A stretch of 27,265 bases of DNA from contig CAZVCC010000045.1 in the NCBI GenBank assembly GCA_964626015.1, positions 1 to 27,265 on the forward strand, in the 5' to 3' direction. Position numbers and translations under genes: made by a program. Below the pieces are notes generated by a model. That model was given only the letters and a program-made list of their open reading frames with translations. It made no database searches and had not been told where the DNA came from. Origin of the DNA: CAIKZJ01 sp964626015 (GTDB taxonomy: Bacteria; Bacteroidota; Ignavibacteria; Tepidaquicellales; Tepidaquicellaceae). Positions 12,960 through 21,082 of the stretch are shown piece by piece (within the stretch, counting starts at the first letter, position 1; the number at the start of each line of letters is the position of its first letter).

Positions 12960-14941
12960 TGCACGGCATTGTTGAGACAATACCGGATTTATGTAAAAGA
13001 TGTTATTCCTGCATAAGGGAGTGCCCTGCTATTGCGATTAGGGTACAAAACGGACAAGCAGTAGTAATAACAGAGCGGTGTATTTCTTGCGGACACTGCG
13101 TTACGGTATGTTCTCAAAATGCAAAGGCGACGGTAAGTGATGTAAACAGAGTAGTGAACGAAATACTGCCTAAAGGAAACGTTGTAGCTCTTGTGGCACC
13201 GTCATTTCCTGCGTCGTTTCCAGATAGCTACAACAAAATTCCAGCCGCGTTGAAGAAGGTTGGGTTTGAAAAAGTATGCGAGGTAGCATTTGGGGCGGAT
13301 ATGATAAGTCCTATGTATCTGCAAGAGATAGAAAACGGCGACAGCAAGACGATAATCAGTTCTGCATGTCCGGCAGTTTACAACTACGTAGAAATGTACT
13401 ATTCACAGTTAATTCCGAATCTTGCTACAGTTGTTTCACCGATGATAGCTATGGGCAGGTACATTAAAAACCATTTCGGAGAAGACAAGAAAATTGTATT
13501 CATCGGTCCATGCATTGCAAAGAAGAGCGAATACAAGGATGAAGAGGTAGAAGGAGTGATAGATGCGGTATTAACATTTGCCGAGCTTAAAGAAGTATTC
13601 GAAAGGAACAGCATATCATTTACGGAACTGGAAGATATTGACTTCGACCCGCCTCAGGGACTGACGGGAAAATCATTTCCACTTGCGGGCGGACTTATAA
13701 AGACAGCGGATATATCAGACGATATACTTGAGAAAGAAATAATCGTTGTAGAAGGACGCGAAAAGGTGGAGGAAATACTGAATGAGATTGTACATGGAAA
13801 TATAAATGCAAAGTTTATAGATATACTATTTTGCGAAGGATGCATAAAGGGACCTGCGATTGACAGTGAGCTGAATTATTATGCGAGAAGAGAGAAAGTT
13901 GTTGATTATATAAACGACAGGATTAAAGCAGCAGACAAGCAGGTTTGGAAGAGCAGCCTATACAACAGCAGGAATGTAGATTTGAAGCGTGAGTTTACGA
14001 ACAGAAACATGCGGCTTGAGAATCCATCAGAGGAAAAGATAAGAGAGATACTTGCAGAGACGAATAAATTTACGAAACAAGATGAGCTAAACTGCCGTTC
14101 GTGCGGATATTCGACATGCAGGGATTACGCGATAGCAATAGCGAAAGGGCTGGCAGAAAACGATATGTGTCTGCCGTACCTGATAGAGAAACTTGAGAGA
14201 GCTTACAAAGAGCTTTCAGAAACGCAGGACCAGCTGCAATCTGCTGAAAAGCTTGCATCGATTGGACAGCTTGCGGCAGGAGTTGCGCACGAGATAAACA
14301 ATCCGCTCGGAACGATATTGCTGTATACTTCATTACTGAAGAAGGAAGTAGAGAAGAACACAGCTGATACTGATAAGCAGTCGATTGAAGATCTTGAACT
14401 AATAGCGCAGGAAACGAACAGATGCAAGAACATCGTTTCAAATTTATTGAACTTTGCAAGGCAGGGCAAGCTTCATGTGACAGAGTTTGACATATCAGAC
14501 CTTATAAATTCTATTTTGAAGACGATAAGGATTAAACCTGAATGCAAAGGAATTTTATTTTCTACAGAATGCACTGCATTCGATACGACGATAGAGGGGG
14601 ATGCAGACCAGTTGAAGCAGGTGTTTATAAACGTGATTAACAATGCCTGCGAAGCTATGACAGAAGCAGAAACGAAGAAGATAAACATTAAGATAAGCAG
14701 TACGGAATCGGAGATTACGATTGAAATAAGCGATACAGGTTCAGGGATACCGAAAGAGAACATGGGTAAATTATTTACTCCGTTTTTTACGACGAAGAAG
14801 ATGGGAAAAGGGACGGGGCTTGGACTGGCTATTGTTTACGGAATTATAAAAATGCACAGGGGCGAGATAAGGGCTGCAAGCGAACCGGGACAGGGTACGA
14901 CATTTTTAATAAGACTGCCCGCAAAAATAACAAACAACTAA
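12959..14941 (+). CDS. Sensory [FeFe]-hydrogenase-like / histidine kinase fusion
   Basis: 660 residues, GTG start overlapping the hydA stop by one base (TAGTG). Order: two [4Fe-4S] ferredoxin motifs (Cys12/15/18/22, Cys41/44/47/51); H-cluster-like domain (about 75-320) with degenerate motifs SSACPAV (Cys137; the proton-transfer Cys is Ala136), GPCIAKK (Cys185) and FCEGCIKGP (Cys292, Cys295); a PF04060-type Fe-S domain C-R-S-C-G-Y-S-T-C...C (Cys379/382/387/404); a coiled-coil linker; HisKA with His444 in GVAHEINNP; and HATPase with NVINNACEAM, DTGSGIP (592-598) and GKGTGLGLAIV. This resembles the kinase-linked (group C type) putative sensory hydrogenases. No membrane segments, so it is cytoplasmic. 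Likely role: sense H2 or redox state and phosphorylate the receivers encoded beside it. Whether a complete H-cluster forms is uncertain. Confidence 0.88.
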   Translation: MHGIVETIPDLCKRCYSCIRECPAIAIRVQNGQAVVITERCISCGHCVTVCSQNAKATVSDVNRVVNEILPKGNVVALVAPSFPASFPDSYNKIPAALKKVGFEKVCEVAFGADMISPMYLQEIENGDSKTIISSACPAVYNYVEMYYSQLIPNLATVVSPMIAMGRYIKNHFGEDKKIVFIGPCIAKKSEYKDEEVEGVIDAVLTFAELKEVFERNSISFTELEDIDFDPPQGLTGKSFPLAGGLIKTADISDDILEKEIIVVEGREKVEEILNEIVHGNINAKFIDILFCEGCIKGPAIDSELNYYARREKVVDYINDRIKAADKQVWKSSLYNSRNVDLKREFTNRNMRLENPSEEKIREILAETNKFTKQDELNCRSCGYSTCRDYAIAIAKGLAENDMCLPYLIEKLERAYKELSETQDQLQSAEKLASIGQLAAGVAHEINNPLGTILLYTSLLKKEVEKNTADTDKQSIEDLELIAQETNRCKNIVSNLLNFARQGKLHVTEFDISDLINSILKTIRIKPECKGILFSTECTAFDTTIEGDADQLKQVFINVINNACEAMTEAETKKINIKISSTESEITIEISDTGSGIPKENMGKLFTPFFTTKKMGKGTGLGLAIVYGIIKMHRGEIRAASEPGQGTTFLIRLPAKITNN

Positions 14942-14970
14942 ACAAAGGAATACTAATAAAAGGAGAAATC

Positions 14971-15384
14971 ATGACAGAAGTAAAAAAGAAGATATTGCTT
15001 GTTGACGACGATCCTGACCTGATTGAACAGAACAGTACACTGCTTATATCGAAAGGTTATGACGTTGTAACGGCAGACAACGTACCAGATGCATGGGAGA
15101 CGTTTAAACGGGAGAAGCCGGACGCAGCAGTACTGGACCTAATCATGGAGGAGCATGATTCGGGATTCGTATTATCACACAGGATAAAAAGGGATTCATA
15201 CGGAAAAACGATACCAGTATTTTTGCTAACATCGGCGACGTACGTAACAGGAATGAAGTTTGGGATTACAACATCAGATGAGCAGGAATGGATACACTGC
15301 GACGCCTGGTTCAATAAACCGATAAACATAGACGAGCTTTCAAACAAGCTTGAAGAGTGTTTTGAGAAACAAAAGAAACAGTGA
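14971..15384 (+). CDS. Stand-alone response-regulator receiver, hydrogenase-locus type
   Basis: 137 residues, receiver only. Acidic pocket Asp12-Asp14, phospho-acceptor Asp56 (AVLDLIM), switch Thr87 and Lys116 (NKP) are visible. The loop after Asp56 reads MEEHDSGF in place of the usual MPxxxG, close in style to the receiver at 8126-8497; a longer insert (about 97-110, with DEQEW) precedes the final strand. AAAGGAG six bases before the ATG is a strong ribosome site. It sits 29 bp behind the H-cluster kinase and overlaps the following kinase by GTGA, so it most likely relays phosphate between those two proteins. No DNA-binding or enzymatic output is attached. Confidence 0.9.
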   Translation: MTEVKKKILLVDDDPDLIEQNSTLLISKGYDVVTADNVPDAWETFKREKPDAAVLDLIMEEHDSGFVLSHRIKRDSYGKTIPVFLLTSATYVTGMKFGITTSDEQEWIHCDAWFNKPINIDELSNKLEECFEKQKKQ

Positions 15385-16880
15385 CAACAAACAAAGAAAA
15401 CGTGGAAGAATACAGACCAAAGGTACTGATAGTTGACGATGAGAAGGGGCTGCGTATAGGCACGCAAAGGCTTTTACAGAGCGAGAATTACGACGTAGAA
15501 ACAGCGGACTGCGGAATGACAGGAATAAAGATGGGTACTGAAAAGGAGTACGACCTTGCAATACTTGACCTTAAGATGCCCGACATAGACGGAATATCGG
15601 TACTGAAAGAAATAAAAAAGGCGAAACCGAATACAGTATGTTTTATAGCTACTGCATACGCGAGTTACGAAACGGCAATAGAGGCGACAAAGCTTGGTGC
15701 GTTCACATACATACCAAAACCATTTTCTCCCGATGAACTGCTGCAGAATTTGAAAGCAGGACTTGAGAGAAGGATGCTAATACTTGAAGCAGAAAAACTG
15801 AAGAGAGAAAGAGAAGAAAGACTACTTGAACTTGCAACGGAGAAATCGAGACTTAACACGATTGTCAGCTCACTTGCGGATGGGGTGTTTGTAGTGAACA
15901 AAGACGGCGAACTTGTTCTTTTTAATCCAGCATCGGTAAAATATCTTGAGCTGAACGACATCATACTCGGAGAAAAGATACTGAGCATACTTCCGCCAAA
16001 GATAGAAGAACCGATAAAATCGCTGCTTGATTCGGAAGTATTTGAGAACAAGACAAGAAGCGCAGAGGTAGAGCTGAAACCAGACAGAGAGCTTGTAGTA
16101 GAGATTAAGTGCTCTCCCGTGCCGCATCCGGATGGTTCGCTTGCGGGAGTGGTTACGGTTATCAGAAACATAACCGAGATGAAGAAGGTTGAATATGTTA
16201 AGTCACAATTTGTGTCAATGGTTGCGCATGAGCTAAAGACACCTATGGCGGCTGTACTTGGATTTTTAAATATAATACTCGACCCGTCGTTACAGACATC
16301 GCCGGAACAGCAAAAAGATTACCTTGGACGTTCGAAGAACAGACTGCAGGGCTTGCTTGAGATGGTAAATGACTTGCTTGACATATCCCGCATGGAAATG
16401 AAAACGAAGCAAAGAGAGTTAAAGCTGCTTAACATATCCGAGCTTGTAAAGAGCACGACTGATTTTCTTGAGCTGGAGACTAAAAAACGCGGCATAAAGG
16501 TAAAGACGAAATTTCACGAAAACCTTCCCGGAATACTTGCTGACAACAATGAAATTACGAGGCTGTTTACGAATATAATCGGCAACTCGGTGAAGTACAA
16601 CAAAGAAAACGGATTGATTGATATAGAGGTATCCGAATCGGGTAATTTTATAGTTACACGTATTTCGGACACAGGAATCGGAATGAAGCCTGAGGAGAAA
16701 GCAAAATTATTCTCGGAATTTTACAGGATAAAGAATGAGCATACACGCAGCATAAGCGGAACTGGTCTTGGGCTTTCGATAGTGAAGAGAATTGCAGAAT
16801 CATATTCGGGCAAAGTAGAAGTTGAGTCTGAATACGGCAAGGGTTCTACTTTCACTGTTTATCTGCCGTTTACGAAGTAA
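15381..16880 (+). CDS. Hybrid receiver-PAS-histidine kinase
   Basis: 499 residues, GTG start sharing GTGA with the preceding stop, so translation is coupled. Domains: receiver (about 13-128; acidic Asp19-Asp20, Asp63 in LAILDLKMPDIDG, Lys113 in PKPF), charged coiled-coil (about 130-160), PAS (about 160-268, with ADGVFVVNKDGELVLFNPAS), HisKA with His283 in SMVAHELKTP, and HATPase with NIIGNSVKYN, DTGIGM and SGTGLGLSIVKR. It has no transmembrane segment. The receiver at the N-terminus is the input, so phosphate arriving from the upstream kinase or receiver could gate this kinase, with the PAS domain adding a second cue. Its own target is not obvious, since no regulator with a DNA-binding domain lies in the window. 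Last gene of the operon, followed by a strong terminator. Confidence 0.9.
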   Translation: MTTNKENVEEYRPKVLIVDDEKGLRIGTQRLLQSENYDVETADCGMTGIKMGTEKEYDLAILDLKMPDIDGISVLKEIKKAKPNTVCFIATAYASYETAIEATKLGAFTYIPKPFSPDELLQNLKAGLERRMLILEAEKLKREREERLLELATEKSRLNTIVSSLADGVFVVNKDGELVLFNPASVKYLELNDIILGEKILSILPPKIEEPIKSLLDSEVFENKTRSAEVELKPDRELVVEIKCSPVPHPDGSLAGVVTVIRNITEMKKVEYVKSQFVSMVAHELKTPMAAVLGFLNIILDPSLQTSPEQQKDYLGRSKNRLQGLLEMVNDLLDISRMEMKTKQRELKLLNISELVKSTTDFLELETKKRGIKVKTKFHENLPGILADNNEITRLFTNIIGNSVKYNKENGLIDIEVSESGNFIVTRISDTGIGMKPEEKAKLFSEFYRIKNEHTRSISGTGLGLSIVKRIAESYSGKVEVESEYGKGSTFTVYLPFTK

Positions 16881-16899
16881 TAAAAAATAACAAATAAAC

Positions 16900-16930
16900 A
16901 AACCCCCCGCAGGATGACTACGGGGGGTTT
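16900..16930. terminator. Bidirectional intrinsic terminator between convergent genes
   Basis: AAACCCCCCG (16900-16909) pairs perfectly with CGGGGGGTTT (16921-16930) around an 11-base loop. T follows on the plus side (TTTTTAGTTTT) and GTTTGTTTATTTG on the minus side. It ends the hydrogenase/kinase operon (stop 16880) and the convergent T9SS gene (stop 16953). Confidence 0.9.
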
Positions 16931-16952
16931 TTAGTTTTGAACGGTTTTGAAA

Positions 16953-18275
16953 TCATTTCAATAATATCATCTGCTTTGTCTGCAAGAAATTTCCTGACTG
17001 CATTCTGTAGAAATAGACTCCGCTTGAGTGTCCGGTTCCGTTCCATTCAGTCTTGTATCTGCCTGCCTGAAGTCTTTCATTGACAAGAACATTAATTTCT
17101 TTTCCGTAAATATCAAACACAGAAATTTTCACGTCGGCTGTTTGAACAACATCGAACTCAATGGAAGTTGACGGATTAAACGGATTGGGATAATTCTGCG
17201 ATAACGAATAAAATGTTGGGATTTCAGAGGAAATATTATTAACATGAACACCGCCGTTGGTTGTATGGTATATACCGCCGTAATCTTCAACAAGCCCTCC
17301 GTTATTGGCGTCAAAGAAATGAATACTAAAAATTGAATAATCCAATGACGAATGGGTTTGCCATGTCCAGTCAGCACCGCCGTTGTTGGTATAAAGTATA
17401 TAAGAAGTCTGGGTACCGTCTGCTTTAGTACCAATCCAGCCAGTATTTGCATTGATGAAAAAGACTGCTTTACAATTATGTCCGAAAGTAAGCCCTGTAT
17501 TTGTGATGTACGTCCAGCTATTACCACCGTTAGTAGTTTTCAGCACATCTCCGAACCTTCCAACCACCCAACCGTTATTAACATCCGAAAAATGCATTGC
17601 ATTGAAGCTAACAGTTTTATTTGTACCCCACGGTTTTGTCCAGTTCAATCCACCGTTTGTGGTCTTTAAGATAGTATCAGAAGTAGTAATTTCTGCACCT
17701 GCGGGGAAAATCCAACCGTTACTGTTGTTAACAAAGAATGGAATTCCACCGCCCGGCGGGTTCAGAGCATTCCAGTTAGTTCCACCGTTTGTAGATTTGT
17801 ATATACCTCCTCCAGTAAAATTTGTATTAAAAAGGAGCATCCAGCCAGTATTTGCATCGACAAATTGTATGTACATACCGGCATCGTGAACAGGGATTGT
17901 CAGTTTTGTCCAGCTATTACCACCGTTAGTAGTTTTATAAGCAACAGCTCCATTCCATTGATTGAAGTTACCTTTTGTACGGACTATCCAACCTGTTGAA
18001 GGATTAATAAAAGACATACTTTGTGCCGGATCACTCCACGAGAATAAACTATCTATTGGTTCCGGGCTGACAACAGTCCAGTTATTGCCGCTGTTTACTG
18101 TATGGAGTAATTTGCCGTTTCCGACAGATATCCAGCCTTCCGAGGCACTGACAAACTGAATTTTACCCAATACTTGATTACCAAGAGGACTCGGCTGAAG
18201 TATCCAGCTTGATTGAGCAGATATCGCTCCCGAAAATAGCACAGAGAACAAGATAATTAAAAATGATTTTTTCAT
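16953..18275 (-). CDS. Secreted Ycf48-repeat protein with T9SS type A sorting domain
   Basis: 440 residues. The signal peptide is 1-20 (KKSFLIILFSVLFSGAISAQ). Residues of about 25-340 are serial Ycf48-like blades, each with a T-T-N-G-G-N/T-x-W turn and an N/D-x-N-T/N-G-W strand; this is the beta-propeller also found in photosystem II assembly factor Ycf48, here in an extracellular protein. The last 88 residues form the type A sorting domain starting YSLSQNYPNPFNPSTSIEF and ending GVYFYRM...KQMILLK. It is about half the size of the relative at 1225-3765 and lacks that protein's central region, so the repeats make up the whole mature protein. It appears to be a single gene, with a 364-bp upstream region and a shared terminator downstream. 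The binding target is unknown. Confidence 0.87.
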   Translation of the reverse strand: MKKSFLIILFSVLFSGAISAQSSWILQPSPLGNQVLGKIQFVSASEGWISVGNGKLLHTVNSGNNWTVVSPEPIDSLFSWSDPAQSMSFINPSTGWIVRTKGNFNQWNGAVAYKTTNGGNSWTKLTIPVHDAGMYIQFVDANTGWMLLFNTNFTGGGIYKSTNGGTNWNALNPPGGGIPFFVNNSNGWIFPAGAEITTSDTILKTTNGGLNWTKPWGTNKTVSFNAMHFSDVNNGWVVGRFGDVLKTTNGGNSWTYITNTGLTFGHNCKAVFFINANTGWIGTKADGTQTSYILYTNNGGADWTWQTHSSLDYSIFSIHFFDANNGGLVEDYGGIYHTTNGGVHVNNISSEIPTFYSLSQNYPNPFNPSTSIEFDVVQTADVKISVFDIYGKEINVLVNERLQAGRYKTEWNGTGHSSGVYFYRMQSGNFLQTKQMILLK

Positions 18276-18639
18276 GATTTAAATTTAAATTTTATTAATA
18301 GTAATTTTTGTTTTGGGGTAACAAGGTGTAAACCAAATTATGTATATCTATAATCAATTTTTTTAGAAACTGAAAAACAAAATAGTTTTCCAAGGGAAAA
18401 ATAATTTAAGTTAATTCCCGCGATAATCACTGGAATATATTTATTTTATATAAATGTTCTATCAACTCATTATAAAAAGAACATGTTTTGAAATCATACA
18501 AAACTCATTATTTTAACGTCTTTTAGCAATGTATTAATTATTGCTAAACAAGCTAAAAGCCGGTAATGACAATGATTCTCAGTATATTATACCTTTATTT
18601 GACAGATTTGTTTCCTGAGGATATAGAATTATGATACTG
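18276..18639. other. AT-rich intergenic region with a hairpin
   Basis: There is no coding frame of note in these 364 bp. The only clear structure is TTTAGCAAT/ATTGCTAAA (18522-18530, 18540-18548), with an overlapping CTTTTAGC/GCTAAAAG pair (18520-18527, 18552-18559). It lies downstream of the kinase at 18640 and could help end that transcript, although no T-run follows on the minus strand. The region must also hold the promoter of the T9SS gene at 18275. Confidence 0.5.
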
Positions 18640-19830
18640 CTAAACTTCTGATTCGGCCGGCAATGATACGAAGAATGTGGTTCCTTTTCCCTGCTCGCTT
18701 TCGACCCATACTTTTCCTTTATGGGCTTCGACGATATTTTTTACAATATTCAAACCAAGACCAGTTCCCTTTTCACCTGAAGTACCAACACTCGATATTT
18801 TCGAAAATGGTTTAAAAAGATTTTCGATATTTTCAGGAGCGATACCAGTTCCTTTGTCCGAGACAAAAAACACAACGTTATCTTTTTCAGTTTTAAGTTT
18901 GACCTCAATTACTGTATTGGGGAATGAAAATTTAATCGCATTACCAATCAGATTATTCAGAACCTGAACAATCTTATCACTGTCAATTGATAAATAAACG
19001 TCCTCATCCGGTTTTTCGAGTTTAAGTTCAATGTTCTTTTTACCTGATATTATTCTGTTCAGGTTTAAATTTTCAGTTAACAGTTCCGAGAGATTTGATT
19101 TTGCGAGGTTTAGGTTAACCTTTCCCGATTCGAAAGAGGAAAAGACAAGAAGGTCGTTTATTAGGGTAAGCATGGACTGACTGGACTTGTAAATATTCTG
19201 CAGGAATAGGATATTGTCCTCAGTCAAGTTACTTCTACTGCCTTCGAGCATTAAATCAGAGAAACCGAGAATAACAGCAATTGGGTTTCTAAGGTCATGC
19301 GCAGCAATACCAATCAGCCTGTTTTTATAAGCGATTAATTCATTAAGTTCTGAATTTTTCTTTGCGAGTTCTCTTTGAGTGTTAATTAAGTCATTATTCA
19401 GTCTTGTTATTTCGTTCAGCTGCATAATTTCCCTATCGTTATTCTTCAACGCATTAATTTCTTTAGTAAGCAAGCGTATTTTGTTAACATGCTCATTATT
19501 AATACTAAGGAGTTCATTATACAAATGAAACAAATAAGAATTATTATCCGATACAATAACAAGATAACCATCATCCAATTTAATTCCTGAGAACAAATAG
19601 TGGAAGAAATGATTGCTGAATCCGCACTTTATTTCGTAAGAGATTACAGAATTTTCAGAATCGAGTTTATTGAAAAAATCATCGCCTGCAAGAGGATATT
19701 CGAGTTTAAAAAAGCCGTCGAAAGATTTATCTTCCGATTCTAACGGGTGAGGAATTAAATCATTTTTATATATGTGCTTTAATAATTTATCTTCGCCGAA
19801 TAAAACTGTGATACCTTTTCCCTTAATCAT
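18640..19830 (-). CDS. Histidine kinase paired with a cobalamin-binding sensor
   Basis: 396 residues, no transmembrane segment. Residues 1-105 are an unassigned, possibly PAS-like sensor region; a long coiled coil (about 106-170) leads into HisKA with His178 in GIAAHDLRNP; HATPase follows with NNLIGNAIKFS, SDKGTGIAPENI and EKGTGLGLNIV. The ATG overlaps the TGA of the upstream cobalamin-binding gene (ATGA), so the two proteins are made together and probably form a sensor-kinase pair in which the B12 protein supplies the signal. No receiver or response regulator is adjacent, so the phosphate acceptor must be elsewhere. The kinase identity is firm; the partnership is inferred from overlap and domain content. 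Confidence 0.88.
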   Translation of the reverse strand: MIKGKGITVLFGEDKLLKHIYKNDLIPHPLESEDKSFDGFFKLEYPLAGDDFFNKLDSENSVISYEIKCGFSNHFFHYLFSGIKLDDGYLVIVSDNNSYLFHLYNELLSINNEHVNKIRLLTKEINALKNNDREIMQLNEITRLNNDLINTQRELAKKNSELNELIAYKNRLIGIAAHDLRNPIAVILGFSDLMLEGSRSNLTEDNILFLQNIYKSSQSMLTLINDLLVFSSFESGKVNLNLAKSNLSELLTENLNLNRIISGKKNIELKLEKPDEDVYLSIDSDKIVQVLNNLIGNAIKFSFPNTVIEVKLKTEKDNVVFFVSDKGTGIAPENIENLFKPFSKISSVGTSGEKGTGLGLNIVKNIVEAHKGKVWVESEQGKGTTFFVSLPAESEV

Positions 19831-20873
19831 TTCTTAATATTAAATAATTCACCCGCTACATTTACTGCTGATTCGGCATCGGATGCAAAACAATCCGCTC
19901 CTACTTTTTTCCATAATTCTATATCCTTATTGAAAGGATACCCGCCAACCATGATTTTAACTCCGTTATTTTCTGAGCTGCTTTTTATAGAGTTGATAAT
20001 CATAATGGCAGAATCAAGATTTGTCGGAATGGTAGTCGAAACAGCAACAAGGTCGGGATTCTTTTCTTTAACAGCATTTACGAGGTCTTTCACCGGTGTA
20101 TTAGCTCCGTAAAAATAAGTATCCCAGCCTTCCATCTCAAAAAAATCAGAAACCATTCTTATTCCGATTTCGTGCAGTTCGCCCGAAACGGATGTAGCTA
20201 TTAACTTTTTGCCTATTCGTTCGTGCTCAAATATCAGCGGATAGAGCTGCGACATAATGAGCTGGGTTACTGCGGTACAGTAATGTTCCTGCGCGACGGA
20301 AATAATATTCTGCTGCCACAACCTACCGACTTCTCTTTGAGTAACTTCAAAAACATAGAGATAAATATCTTTCAGCTTTGATTTATCGCCACCAACTTCG
20401 CTAAGAATCAAGCTGCTTGCTTCTCCCCTTTCATTTCTTAACAGCCTGTTAAGATACTCTGCGGCGAGGCTGCTGTATTTTGATTCAGGTTTTATAAAAG
20501 AAGGAACTTCGTAGGGCAAATCATTAAGATTTTTTAAAGCGGAATCTATGTATGAATTTATTTGTGATGCTGTATCCTTATCAAAATGTTCGCTGTTAAC
20601 TTTTTTAATAAGAACAAGATTTTCCTCAAGCATATTGTCAGGCAGTTTTATGGACTTAAAGAAAACCTTTGCCCAGGCAATGTAATCCGAGAATATCTGA
20701 GTATTTTCGAGTGTAACAGAAGTCAACAAATAATTCAAGTGGTATTTATTATCCTGAATTGTATGCTCTCTTCCTTTAGCACCGTATTTAAGATAAAGAG
20801 GATTACCGTCATATTGTATAGCGGTTAACTTTTCCGCGAGTATATCAATACTATTCCTTAGTACTTCCATCAC
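19827..20873 (-). CDS. Cobalamin-binding sensor protein (CarH/AerR-like B12 module)
   Basis: 348 residues. N-terminal about 1-125: helical domain of unknown type. About 130-215: helical cap of the B12-binding-2 type, with Trp186 and Glu196-His197 in the exact W-x9-EH arrangement that lines the adenosyl pocket in the CarH/AerR photoreceptors. About 222-345: Rossmann-like B12 domain; the lower-ligand motif reads ELHEIG (His234, Gly237), the usual first Asp being Glu232, followed by S-T-T (279-281) and V-G-G (309-311) of the same fold. There is no MerR-type DNA-binding domain and no methyltransferase partner; instead it overlaps a histidine kinase gene. This points to a light- or corrinoid-responsive input for that kinase. 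The alternative is a corrinoid methyl-carrier protein, which I consider less likely given the W-x9-EH motif and the neighbour. Confidence 0.82.
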   Translation of the reverse strand: MMEVLRNSIDILAEKLTAIQYDGNPLYLKYGAKGREHTIQDNKYHLNYLLTSVTLENTQIFSDYIAWAKVFFKSIKLPDNMLEENLVLIKKVNSEHFDKDTASQINSYIDSALKNLNDLPYEVPSFIKPESKYSSLAAEYLNRLLRNERGEASSLILSEVGGDKSKLKDIYLYVFEVTQREVGRLWQQNIISVAQEHYCTAVTQLIMSQLYPLIFEHERIGKKLIATSVSGELHEIGIRMVSDFFEMEGWDTYFYGANTPVKDLVNAVKEKNPDLVAVSTTIPTNLDSAIMIINSIKSSSENNGVKIMVGGYPFNKDIELWKKVGADCFASDAESAVNVAGELFNIKK

Positions 20874-20949
20874 TAATAAATTTGGTTAACTATAATTTAT
20901 TAATTCTCAAGAAAACAAAAAATAGTATTTTGGGTACACTTGATTTTAA

Positions 20950-21060
20950 AGGTATATCTATTTTATGCAATATATTAAGATGAGGAATGAATACTTTAGT
21001 ATTTAGACAAGATTAGTTCTCGTAAATCCGGCAAGAAAACTGATTTCAGGTATATCTATT
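20950..21060. repeat. Two direct copies of AGGTATATCTATT upstream of the B12/kinase operon
   Basis: AGGTATATCTATT at 20950-20962 and again at 21048-21060, each preceded by TGATTT. They lie 77 and 175 bp upstream of the cobalamin-sensor start (20873), in the only space available for its promoter. This could be a pair of regulator sites or chance in AT-rich DNA. Confidence 0.45.
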
Positions 21061-21082
21061 GATTCATAAAATATGATGTTTC

